Source of the DNA: Fodinibius sp051746985
GTDB taxonomy: Bacteria; Bacteroidota; Rhodothermia; Balneolales; Balneolaceae
Length of the DNA stretch: 64,000 nucleotides
Reading direction: 5' to 3'
NCBI GenBank assembly: GCA_051746985.1
Contig: JBNJFP010000004.1
Span: 57,927 to 121,926, forward strand
Below are positions 34,814 to 43,205 of the stretch, piece by piece (within the stretch, counting starts at the first letter, position 1; every line of letters starts with the position of its first letter). The notes under the pieces are model-generated. The model saw only the letters and a list, made by a program, of their open reading frames with translations, had not been told where the DNA came from and ran no database searches. The position numbers and the translations under genes were made by a program.

Positions 34814-37072
34814 GTGAAGAACCTATTATTCATATTCATCCTTATTTTTTCTTACCAGCTGACCTTTGCCCAGCAGTCCGCTTCTGTAAATGGGTACGTC
34901 TCCGATAGTGAAACCGGTGAAACCCTGATATCGGCCAATATTGCTGTCAAAGACAGCCCCAAAGGCAGTTCCACAAATACCTCGGGCTATTTTACGCTCA
35001 CTGATCTTTCGCCCGGCACCTATACCATCGTAGCATCCTATGTAGGATATCAGCGGTATGAAAAAGAAATAACGCTCGAACCCGGTGAGGTGTTTCGGTT
35101 AGATATTGAGCTCGTACCCAAAGGAGTGCAGCTCGACGAGGTAGTCGTAGAATCGAAACGGGATAAAGAAGACCAGCGTAACATTGGCACCGCCCAGCTG
35201 CAAACCAAGCTCATTAAAGACCTGCCTTCTGTTTTTCAGGCTGATGTCTTCCGATCCCTCCAACTGCTTCCGGGGGTCAAATCAGCCTCCGATTTTTCCA
35301 GCGGGCTCTACATCCGTGGGGGTAGCCCCGACCAAACCCTGATCCTGCTCGATCGCACCACGGTGTACAATCCCTCTCACTTTTTTGGATTTTTCTCCAC
35401 CTTTAATCCCGATGCCGTTAAAGACGTTCGACTCTACAAGGGCGGTTATCCCGCTGAATATGGCGGTCGGCTGGGATCCGTATTGACTATTTATAATAAG
35501 GATGGAAATCGCAACGAATTTGAAAGCTCGGTAACCCTGGGACTGCTTGCCTCGCGTGCATCCATCGAAGGTCCATTTAAAAACGGATCGTACATGCTGG
35601 CTGCCCGTCGCTCAACGCTGGAACCCATCCTCGGCATCCTGCAAAATACCGCCGATAATATTCCCGACAGCTTTTACTTTTTAGACTTCAACGGCAAATT
35701 AAACTTTGATATCAACGACAATAATAAAATATCAACTGCCTTTTACACCGGTACCGACGATCTAAAATTTCCTTTTGGAACAGATGCCGGCATCAACCTC
35801 AATTACGGCAACCAGACGTTAAGCTCTACGTGGACCCACGTTTTTTCGGATAAGCTATTTTCAAATTTTACCGCAACCGGCTCCCGCTATTTTAACTATC
35901 CCTCGATAAACCTCGCCTCTACCCCCATAGACCGGTCGAACAACATCTACGATTTCTCCCTTAAAAGTGATTTTGAATACCTGCCCAACGAAGATCACGA
36001 ACTCTCAACCGGCTTCTGGATTGGCAATATCACCCTAAAACTTCAAGATAGTTTTGACGGGGAAGACACTTTCAGCTCGCGCATCCAAACGCAATACGGC
36101 TCGTGGTATCTGCAAGACCGGTGGACCATCAGTGACCAATGGATTGCCACGCCCGGACTGCGAGTTGCGGCATTCAGCGAAGGTAACTACCTGCGATTGG
36201 AGCCACGCATGTCCCTGGAATACCGTCCCACCGATCGGCTGCGCCTGCAGGGTGCTTACGGGCGTTACAACCAATTTTTGACGCTGATATCCAACGAAGC
36301 ATTCAGCGGATTTGATGTGTGGTTGACTACCGATGACGGTGTACCCCCTGCTTATGGCGATCAATATGTAGTAGGCGCTAAAACCATTCCCTGGGAAGGA
36401 TATGGGCTGGATCTTGAACTCTACTATCGCTCCATGGAAGACCTCTTTGAGCTCGATCCCTTTTTGCCCGACCAAGCAGGATTACCCTACGACGAAATTT
36501 TTCGTTTTGGTGAAGGCTATGCCTATGGGGCGGAACTCTATTTCGAGCGACAAATTGGTCGGCTTACCGGTTTCGCGGGATATTCTTTTAGCGTAACACG
36601 GCGCAAATTCCCCAACTTCAATAGCGAGCTATCCAACCAGGGGGCAGCGCGTTACTATCCCCCAAAATATGATCGCCTTCACGATCTTAACCTCGTGCTT
36701 CAGTACGACCTCAGCTCCCGATGGTCCACTACTGTGAGCTTCAATTATGCCACCGGCCAGGCGTACACCAAACCACTGGGGCGTACCACCGCCTTCGATT
36801 TGCCAACATCAGGGCTTAGCTACGATCAACTAATTGTGGGACGCGTTAACGCCTCGCGGCTGCCCGACTACAACCGTCTTGATATTAGCTTTAGTCGCTC
36901 GGGCAGCTTTTTTGGGATGGGTGACGCCGAATGGCAATTCCAAATTATCAATGCCTACTCACGGCGTAATGTCTGGTTTTACAATTATGATCTTAATAAA
37001 AATCCCGCTGAACGCGAACCCATCACCCTGCTGCCCATACTGCCAACCGTTTCATACACCGTAGATTTTTAG
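34814..37072 (+). CDS. TonB-dependent outer-membrane receptor with CarboxypepD-reg N-terminus
   Basis: A 752-residue receptor. The signal peptide (KNLLFIFILIFSYQLTFAQ) follows a GTG start at 34814. A CarboxypepD_reg-like domain comes next (VNGYVSDSETGETLISANI to ITLEPG). The plug has LPSVFQADVFRSLQLLPGVKSASDFSSGLYIRGGSPDQTLILLD, and the barrel ends with YTVDF. No STN signalling domain is present, so it is not directly wired to an ECF/FecR system. It begins a three-gene unit with DUF4249 (two bases later) and DUF4159 genes. The substrate is unknown. Confidence 0.9.
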   Translation: MKNLLFIFILIFSYQLTFAQQSASVNGYVSDSETGETLISANIAVKDSPKGSSTNTSGYFTLTDLSPGTYTIVASYVGYQRYEKEITLEPGEVFRLDIELVPKGVQLDEVVVESKRDKEDQRNIGTAQLQTKLIKDLPSVFQADVFRSLQLLPGVKSASDFSSGLYIRGGSPDQTLILLDRTTVYNPSHFFGFFSTFNPDAVKDVRLYKGGYPAEYGGRLGSVLTIYNKDGNRNEFESSVTLGLLASRASIEGPFKNGSYMLAARRSTLEPILGILQNTADNIPDSFYFLDFNGKLNFDINDNNKISTAFYTGTDDLKFPFGTDAGINLNYGNQTLSSTWTHVFSDKLFSNFTATGSRYFNYPSINLASTPIDRSNNIYDFSLKSDFEYLPNEDHELSTGFWIGNITLKLQDSFDGEDTFSSRIQTQYGSWYLQDRWTISDQWIATPGLRVAAFSEGNYLRLEPRMSLEYRPTDRLRLQGAYGRYNQFLTLISNEAFSGFDVWLTTDDGVPPAYGDQYVVGAKTIPWEGYGLDLELYYRSMEDLFELDPFLPDQAGLPYDEIFRFGEGYAYGAELYFERQIGRLTGFAGYSFSVTRRKFPNFNSELSNQGAARYYPPKYDRLHDLNLVLQYDLSSRWSTTVSFNYATGQAYTKPLGRTTAFDLPTSGLSYDQLIVGRVNASRLPDYNRLDISFSRSGSFFGMGDAEWQFQIINAYSRRNVWFYNYDLNKNPAEREPITLLPILPTVSYTVDF

Positions 37073-37074
37073 TT

Positions 37075-37974
37075 ATGAAAAAAGTACTGCCCATACTTCT
37101 GATCCCAATCATATTCTTTGGCTGCGAACTGTATCAGCAAGATGAGTACGAAGAATATTATGTAGTAGAATCGTACTTGGTTGCAAATGGCGAGCTCCCC
37201 ATGGTTCGGCTTTCTACCACCAGCCCCGTTGATGAAACCTACCGCTTCGAAGACAATACCCTCTCTGGTGCTACCGTAGAAATACATATGCTCAATGCAG
37301 ACAGCTCAGTAGCCGAATCCTACAGCTACCAACAGCAGCAACCCGGCATTTATATGCCCGAAGATAGTACCATCATTCGTGACCAACAGCTTTACAGGCT
37401 GGCGGTAACCACTGATAATGGCGACGAAATTTCTTCCACCACCTTCGTTCCCGAACATTTTGAAACCATTAACGAAAACGAACTTGAACCGGAATATCAA
37501 TATCAAAGTGACAAGCAGGTGCAAATTATCACCACCCCAAGCTCGTATATCACCGATCGGCAAACCTATTATGTGTTTAATGTCAATGCCATCAATCCGA
37601 GTGAAAACTCATTAACACCCTTTTATGCCGATCTCGTTTCCGACGACGATACCCAGATCGAGGAATATTACGTTAACTCCTCCGGCATCATCAACGAAGG
37701 AAACTACGAACGCAATGACGATAACACCATCACCTTAGATCTTCCCTGGCTGAGCATTGCTTTCTTTGGACCAAACGACATCGTTACTAATGCCATTGAT
37801 GATAACCTCTACGATTTTTTACGATCCCACGAAGCACAATCCGGGGGGACCACCCTATCACCGGGCGAAATCCAAAATATCCGTTATAATGTAAACGGTG
37901 GGATTGGTATATTTGGAAGCATGGCAAGCGATACGAATCGCGTTTTTATTTCTCGACCCACAAATTCCCCTTGA
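37075..37974 (+). CDS. DUF4249 lipoprotein
   Basis: A 299-residue lipoprotein (signal ending IPIIFFGC). It shows the DUF4249 pattern: YVVESYLVANGELPMVRLSTTSPVDE, a beta-sandwich start with GATVEIHML and YRLAVTTDNGDEISSTTFVPEHF. Proteins of this family commonly follow CarboxypepD-reg TonB receptors in Bacteroidota and are thought to act as their surface partner, in the way SusD partners SusC. The gene begins two bases after the receptor stop, so the two are very likely co-translated. The ligand is unknown. Confidence 0.85.
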   Translation: MKKVLPILLIPIIFFGCELYQQDEYEEYYVVESYLVANGELPMVRLSTTSPVDETYRFEDNTLSGATVEIHMLNADSSVAESYSYQQQQPGIYMPEDSTIIRDQQLYRLAVTTDNGDEISSTTFVPEHFETINENELEPEYQYQSDKQVQIITTPSSYITDRQTYYVFNVNAINPSENSLTPFYADLVSDDDTQIEEYYVNSSGIINEGNYERNDDNTITLDLPWLSIAFFGPNDIVTNAIDDNLYDFLRSHEAQSGGTTLSPGEIQNIRYNVNGGIGIFGSMASDTNRVFISRPTNSP

Positions 37975-37977
37975 TCG

Positions 37978-38658
37978 ATGATATCCAATATTTTTCGATG
38001 GTTTCTGCTGTTCCTTTTATCTGCAAGCATGGCATTGCCGGTTGAGGCGCAAGATACCGAATCCTTCAACCTGGCACGCATTAAATACGACGGAGGTGGC
38101 GACTGGTACAACGATCCCTCATCTCTGAAAAACCTGGCCGAGTTTGCCCAAAACCAAATTCCTATGGCCATCGATGCCGACTATGATGACGTTGAGATCG
38201 GCAGTCCCGACCTGTTTGATTATCCCTTTGCCTTTCTTACGGGTCACGGTAATATCACCATAAACCAAGCCGAAGCATCCAACTTAAAAAGCTATCTCGA
38301 AAATGGGGGCTTTTTGTATGTGGATGACGACTATGGCCTCGATGAACACTTTCGGGAAGTTATCAACAAAGTTTTTCCCGATGAAGAGCTGGTAGAAATT
38401 CCTTTTGATCACCCTATCTATCACCAGGTTTTTACATTTTCAGATGGCCTACCTAAAATCCATGAACACGACGGCAAGCCCCCGCAGGGCTTCGGTCTCT
38501 TTCTTGATGGACGAATGGCGCTATTTTATACCTACGAAACCAATTTAGGTGATGGGTGGGCAAATCCCGATGTGCATAACGACCCGCAGCACATACGCGA
38601 ACAGGCCCTGCAGATGGGCACCAACATTTTAGTTTATGCCCTCACAAGTGGACAGTAA
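37978..38658 (+). CDS. DUF4159 domain secreted protein
   Basis: A 226-residue protein with a signal peptide (MISNIFRWFLLFLLSASMALPVEAQ). The DUF4159 core follows: FNLARIKYDGGGDWYNDPSSL, FLTGHGNI, LKSYLENGGFLYVDDDYGLDEHF, HPIYHQVF and GQILVYALT-like end (TNILVYALTSGQ). The fold is predicted to be glutamine-amidotransferase-like in this family, but no catalytic function is established. It starts three bases after the DUF4249 gene. The pairing of DUF4159 with a receptor/DUF4249 unit may be chance or a shared transcript. Confidence 0.85.
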   Translation: MISNIFRWFLLFLLSASMALPVEAQDTESFNLARIKYDGGGDWYNDPSSLKNLAEFAQNQIPMAIDADYDDVEIGSPDLFDYPFAFLTGHGNITINQAEASNLKSYLENGGFLYVDDDYGLDEHFREVINKVFPDEELVEIPFDHPIYHQVFTFSDGLPKIHEHDGKPPQGFGLFLDGRMALFYTYETNLGDGWANPDVHNDPQHIREQALQMGTNILVYALTSGQ

Positions 38659-38792
38659 TGATTTTCGCCCTCTTGGGTTCCCCGCTGATTCCCTATTTTT
38701 ATTTCAGCGAATTACGGAATTTATCACCTTTTTAATAAGGTCTAATTTACGGATATTAAACAAACTCTAAATGCACACAAAACACTACCATT

Positions 38793-39236
38793 ATGATTAT
38801 CCCAATAGCCAGTGACCATGCCGGCTTTGAGGCTAAAGAGAAAGTCAAAAAACTGCTCGAAGAATTAGGACATATGCCCGTTGATTTTGGCACCCATTCC
38901 GACGAATCGGTTGATTATCCCGACTATGCCGTGCAGGTAGCAGAAAAAATAAACGAGGGTGAACACGAACTGGGTATTCTTATTTGCGGCAGCGGTCAGG
39001 GCATGTGCATGACGGCCAACAAATACCGAAATATACGGGCCGCCCTGGTCTATGATGACAATTCAGCCAGGATGACACGCCAACATAATAACGCCAACGT
39101 ACTTTGCCTGCCGGGCCGCGAGCTCAGCGATGAAAATCTCAAAAAAATTGTAGAAACCTGGCTGGACACCAATTTCGACGGCGGCCGTCACGAACGACGC
39201 GTTAACAAAATCCATGATCTAACCGACAAAAAATAA
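38793..39236 (+). CDS. rpiB: ribose-5-phosphate isomerase B
   Basis: Interconverts ribose-5-phosphate and ribulose-5-phosphate in the pentose phosphate pathway. The 147 residues begin MIIPIASDHAGFEAKE and carry the catalytic Cys65 in CGSGQGM, the phosphate-binding HNNANVLCLPGRE motif and the conserved YPDYA. The sequence could also fit the allose-6-phosphate isomerase relative, but no allose genes are nearby. The stop is five bases before glyA, so they are probably one transcript. Confidence 0.95.
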   Translation: MIIPIASDHAGFEAKEKVKKLLEELGHMPVDFGTHSDESVDYPDYAVQVAEKINEGEHELGILICGSGQGMCMTANKYRNIRAALVYDDNSARMTRQHNNANVLCLPGRELSDENLKKIVETWLDTNFDGGRHERRVNKIHDLTDKK

Positions 39237-39241
39237 ATTCT

Positions 39242-40540
39242 ATGCAATCGTTATCAGATCAAGATTCATCGATTTTCAACCTTCTTGCGGAAGAAAAGCA
39301 GCGTCAAAATGATAACCTTGAGCTTATCGCCTCCGAAAACTTTGCATCACGAGCCGTGATGGAAGCCATGGGCTCGACCCTGACCAACAAATACGCCGAA
39401 GGGCTGCCCGGCAAACGTTATTACGGCGGATGCGAAGTTGTTGACAAAGTTGAGGAGTTGGCTCGCGAACGTGCTAAAAAACTTTTTGGCGCTTCCTGGG
39501 TAAACGTTCAGCCGCACTCGGGCGCACAAGCCAATGCCGCTGTGTACCTCACCTTCATGGAGCCCGGAGAAACACTATTGGGATTAAATCTCTCACACGG
39601 CGGACACTTAACTCACGGTTCGCCGGTTAACTTTTCCGGGATTTTATATCGATCCGAATTCTATGGGGTAGATAAGGAAACCGGACGCATCAACCTCGAA
39701 GAAGTTCGCAAAAAAGCCAAGGAAGTAGAGCCCAAGCTTATATCTATAGGTGCATCAGCCTACCCACGGGATTTGGATTACAAAGCCTTCCGCGAAATTG
39801 CCGACGAGGTGGGCGCTTATTTGTGGATGGATATGGCGCACACGGCCGGACTCATTGCTGCGGGATTGCTTAACAATCCCCTGCCCCATTGCCATGTCGT
39901 AACAACAACCACGCACAAAACACTGCGCGGTCCCCGGGGCGGCATGATCTTGCTCGGCGAAGATGGAGAAAATACCCTCGGCGTAACCGCTCGTAAATCA
40001 GGACGAACAAAAAACTGGAGCGAAATTCTTGACTCTGGCGTATTCCCGGGCACGCAGGGTGGTCCGCTGATGCACGTGATCGCCTCCAAGGCCGTATCAT
40101 TTAAAGAAGCCCTGCAAGATGACTTCATTACCTATCAAAAACAGGTAAAAGCAAACGCCAAAGCCATGGGTGATGCCTTTATGGAGATGGGATACGATCT
40201 TGTCAGCGGTGGCACCGACAACCACCTTATTCTGATTGACCTGCGCAACAAGGGACTAACCGGAAAAATTGCCGAAGAAGCACTCGAAAAAGCCAACATC
40301 ACGCTCAATAAAAATATGGTTCCTTTTGATAGCGAAAGTCCCTTTGTGACCTCTGGTATTCGCATCGGATCGCCCGCTATGACCACCCGTGGCCTTGGCA
40401 CCGATGAATTTGAAGAAATTGCCAGGCTCATCGACCGCGTGCTACAGTCTCCCGAAGATGAACAAACGATCAGCAATGTAAAAGGAGCAGTGGCCGACCT
40501 TTGCGATGGCTTTCCACTCTACGACTTTGTAACCGCATAG
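39242..40540 (+). CDS. glyA: serine hydroxymethyltransferase
   Basis: Interconverts serine and glycine with transfer of a one-carbon unit to tetrahydrofolate. It is a 432-residue PLP enzyme with Lys226 in THKTLRGPRGG. Other signatures are LIASENFASRAV, NKYAEGLPGKRYYGGCE, NVQPHSGAQAN, SHGGHLTHGSPVNFSG and YLWMDMAHTAGLIAAG. Length is normal for bacterial SHMT. It follows rpiB by five bases and precedes tatC by 25 bases, so all three may share a transcript, although the functions are unrelated. Confidence 0.97.
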   Translation: MQSLSDQDSSIFNLLAEEKQRQNDNLELIASENFASRAVMEAMGSTLTNKYAEGLPGKRYYGGCEVVDKVEELARERAKKLFGASWVNVQPHSGAQANAAVYLTFMEPGETLLGLNLSHGGHLTHGSPVNFSGILYRSEFYGVDKETGRINLEEVRKKAKEVEPKLISIGASAYPRDLDYKAFREIADEVGAYLWMDMAHTAGLIAAGLLNNPLPHCHVVTTTTHKTLRGPRGGMILLGEDGENTLGVTARKSGRTKNWSEILDSGVFPGTQGGPLMHVIASKAVSFKEALQDDFITYQKQVKANAKAMGDAFMEMGYDLVSGGTDNHLILIDLRNKGLTGKIAEEALEKANITLNKNMVPFDSESPFVTSGIRIGSPAMTTRGLGTDEFEEIARLIDRVLQSPEDEQTISNVKGAVADLCDGFPLYDFVTA

Positions 40541-40565
40541 CAACTCAGTAAGTTTTTAAATCAGT

Positions 40566-41411
40566 ATGAACGAAGAACGCCAAATAATGACCGGCGATTT
40601 GCCCGAGGCCAAGAAACCCAAAGACCGAACAGCAAATATGTCGTTTCTTGACCACCTCGAAGAACTGCGGTGGCGACTTATCAAAGGGCTGGCAGGCATT
40701 GGCGTAGGAATAGCAATCGCCTTTTTCTTAGGGGATTTCTTGGTTGCCCAGGTTATGCTGGGACCTACCCAATCCGACTTTATCGTGTATCAACTATTGG
40801 GCATTGAGGCCATAGATCTGACCATCCAAAGCCGAAAACTTCCCGGCCAATTTTTTACCTACTGGGGTACGCTTATTGTTTTTGGGGGTATTATAGGATC
40901 CCCCATCTTCTTTTATCAAATTTGGTCGTTTATTGAACCCGCCATGGAACGATCAGAAAAATGGAAAAGCTTTGGTCATACCGTGTTCATTACATTCTTT
41001 TTTCTGCTGGGTATCGCTTTTGGATATTTTGTTCTGGTGCCTTTTGCGCTACAGTTCTTTAGCCAGTTTCAAATATCCGACGCCATCCATAACGACTTTG
41101 ACATTAATGAATACTTCAGCTCCCTCACCATGTGGGTGGTATCGTGCGGCGTGATCTTTCAGCTGCCAGTATTAAGTTATTTCTTTTCAAAGTTTGGGCT
41201 ACTCACCCCCGAATTCTTAAAGCAGTATCGGCGGCACGCCATCATTTTTTGCTTTATGCTATCGGCCTTTTTGACCCCGCCCGACCCGGTTTCACAGGTA
41301 CTTATTGCCATTCCACTGGTACTACTGTTTCAACTTTCGGTATGGATAAGCAAGCTTGGAGTTCGCCAACGCAACAAAGAGCTGGAACGAGCGTTTAGCA
41401 ATGGAGCATAG
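40566..41411 (+). CDS. tatC: Sec-independent (twin-arginine) translocase TatC
   Basis: Membrane receptor for twin-arginine signal peptides. The 281 residues have six membrane helices, with the conserved MSFLDHLEELRWRL before helix 1, the FFYQIWSFIEPAM periplasmic/loop motif, and FFLLGIAFGYFVLVPFALQFF. The C-terminal charged tail ends ELERAFSNGA. A 24-residue polar extension precedes the family-typical start; an alternative ATG at 40638 (MSFLDH) would remove it. TatA and TatB are not in the window. Confidence 0.95.
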   Translation: MNEERQIMTGDLPEAKKPKDRTANMSFLDHLEELRWRLIKGLAGIGVGIAIAFFLGDFLVAQVMLGPTQSDFIVYQLLGIEAIDLTIQSRKLPGQFFTYWGTLIVFGGIIGSPIFFYQIWSFIEPAMERSEKWKSFGHTVFITFFFLLGIAFGYFVLVPFALQFFSQFQISDAIHNDFDINEYFSSLTMWVVSCGVIFQLPVLSYFFSKFGLLTPEFLKQYRRHAIIFCFMLSAFLTPPDPVSQVLIAIPLVLLFQLSVWISKLGVRQRNKELERAFSNGA

Positions 41412-41457
41412 AGATAAAATTACGTTTTCCTGTGCATCCGAAATACATTAACTTTAA

Positions 41458-41492
41458 GGCTTTAAAAATAAGCCCATTTGCATTTCAAATGG
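41458..41492 (+). other. two adjacent hairpins between tatC and the FKBP gene
   Basis: GGCTT (41458-41462) with AAGCC (41470-41474), directly followed by CCATTTG (41474-41480) with CAAATGG (41486-41492). No T run follows the second stem immediately. They could be a weak tatC terminator or part of the 5' leader of the FKBP gene. Confidence 0.35.
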
Positions 41493-41526
41493 CACCGGTA
41501 CTTTTTATAGTTTTATTTTCACTTTA

Positions 41527-42111
41527 ATGAAATTCGATTTAAGAAGAATATTTTCAATGAGATTTTTTAAAAAATCCACGCTCTTAGTACTTCCACTACT
41601 CCTTTCGACCCTATTACTATTTCAAGCATGTGATGACAGTAATAATACTGGCCCTACGGCACCCGATTTCAGTACCGTACCTGAACCTTACGATTTATCC
41701 GAAGCTGATACCAGCTACACTATTGAAGGTGATGTGGAAATTTATGTGATTGAGGAAGGCGTTTGTCCCGGTGGAGATGAAGAGTTTTGCACGGTTAACT
41801 CACGCGACCAAATCAGTTTGAAATACACGGGACGTATTTTTGATGACGAGACCATTTTTGAGAGTACGTATGCCAATGACAATAACGATCCCGTGCTCAT
41901 TAGTAACTTATCCTCAAATCCAACGGATCAACAGGCCGCACAAGTAGAAGGTTTTCGTAAAGGACTTTTGGGTATGAAAGAAGGCGAAAAACGAGTTATC
42001 GTTGTCCCTCCAGCTATGGGATATGATGATTCTGACCCGGGCGTTAATGGCTTTGACCTACGTGACGAGACCCTTCGCTATGATGTTGAGCTGGTGGGAA
42101 TCCAACAATAG
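41527..42111 (+). CDS. FKBP-type peptidyl-prolyl isomerase lipoprotein
   Basis: A 194-residue lipoprotein with an FKBP fold, helping proteins fold in the periplasm or outer membrane. The lipobox ends LLFQAC. The FKBP core has DQISLKYTGRIFDDETIFEST, VEGFRKGLLGMKEGEKRVIVVPPAMGYD, and RYDVELVGI at the C-terminus. Two ATGs are possible: 41527, and 41557 (MRFFKKSTLLV), which gives a more canonical signal. The CPGGDEEFC pair of cysteines in the flap region could form a disulfide. Confidence 0.88.
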   Translation: MKFDLRRIFSMRFFKKSTLLVLPLLLSTLLLFQACDDSNNTGPTAPDFSTVPEPYDLSEADTSYTIEGDVEIYVIEEGVCPGGDEEFCTVNSRDQISLKYTGRIFDDETIFESTYANDNNDPVLISNLSSNPTDQQAAQVEGFRKGLLGMKEGEKRVIVVPPAMGYDDSDPGVNGFDLRDETLRYDVELVGIQQ

Positions 42112-42128
42112 CTAAACCTTCGGTGGTA

Positions 42129-43205
42129 TCAATCCAGATACAATCGTGGTATTTGAGGGTGAATGCTTGTTAGTATTTCGTACGGGATGGTGCCAATTTG
42201 TGAGGCCCAATCCCACGCGTCATTCCCCGAGTGCAATAGTTTAACCGGCGAACCAACTGCAAGCTGATCTTCCCCCAGAAAAACCATGCAATAATTCATG
42301 GTTATGGTACCCACAAGAGGATACGATTTCTCGTTTATGGTCACCTCAATACGTTCTGATAAGCTGCGCTTTAATCCATCCGAATAACCAACCGGAAGAA
42401 TGCCTAAATAACCATCTATGGGTGCTTGCCAGGTTGATCCATAACTTACCGGACTATTAGCGCGAATTCGGTTTATCTGCACTAATTTCGATTGCCATTC
42501 TAACACGGGTGCAATACCCTCAATATCGGCCGTGCCCGGGGCATATCCATACAACCCAATACCAAGTCGAACCATATTATACTGTTTGCTTTCATAAAAG
42601 GCTGTGGCGCCGGTGTTGGCAATATGGGTAGTCAGGTTTTCCGGAAAGAACTTATGAATTTCTTTAAACCAATGGTGCTGCTCTTCGACAAAATCGGACC
42701 GTGGCACGTCGGCCGTAGCAAAATGGCTATAGATACCGGTGCAAAAAAGATTATTATATTCCTCCACTTTATCCGAAATGCGTTTGGCTTCTTCCGGGGC
42801 AAAACCTAATCGGCCCATACCTGTATCGAAATTAAGGTGATAGGAGGTACCATTTGGGAGCCAATCAAAATGCTCTTCTGTACTCACCGTCGCCGTTAAA
42901 TTGTGCACTCGATATTGCGAGGCGAACGATTCCTCGGGAACCTCAAACACCAGTATCGGCTTGCTAATGTCATGCTTTCTGAGCTCAATCCCTTCGTTGA
43001 TGCTATTGACGGCAAAAGCATCAGCCAATGGCTCAAGCACCTCGGTCACTTCCACGGCACCGTGTCCGTAGGCATCGGCTTTTACCACAGCCATTATTTT
43101 AGTTTTGGGATCTAACCCCTTTCGAAATTGTCGTAAATTGTTTTTGAGTGTACTGAGATTTACTTCTACTGTTGCATTGGATTTTTTAGCCATACCGTCT
43201 GTCAT
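42129..43205 (-). CDS. alr: alanine racemase
   Basis: Supplies D-alanine for peptidoglycan. It is a 358-residue PLP enzyme with Lys42 in VVKADAYGHG, the second catalytic Tyr in SYGSTW, MGRLGF and RLGIGLYGYAP. Length is normal. The start at 43205 directly abuts the stop of the upstream oxidoreductase gene; an internal ATG at 43193 (MAKKSNATVEVN) is equally plausible. The two genes are therefore one transcript. murI, the other D-amino-acid source, is at 13.1 kb. Confidence 0.96.
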   Translation of the reverse strand: MTDGMAKKSNATVEVNLSTLKNNLRQFRKGLDPKTKIMAVVKADAYGHGAVEVTEVLEPLADAFAVNSINEGIELRKHDISKPILVFEVPEESFASQYRVHNLTATVSTEEHFDWLPNGTSYHLNFDTGMGRLGFAPEEAKRISDKVEEYNNLFCTGIYSHFATADVPRSDFVEEQHHWFKEIHKFFPENLTTHIANTGATAFYESKQYNMVRLGIGLYGYAPGTADIEGIAPVLEWQSKLVQINRIRANSPVSYGSTWQAPIDGYLGILPVGYSDGLKRSLSERIEVTINEKSYPLVGTITMNYCMVFLGEDQLAVGSPVKLLHSGNDAWDWASQIGTIPYEILTSIHPQIPRLYLD

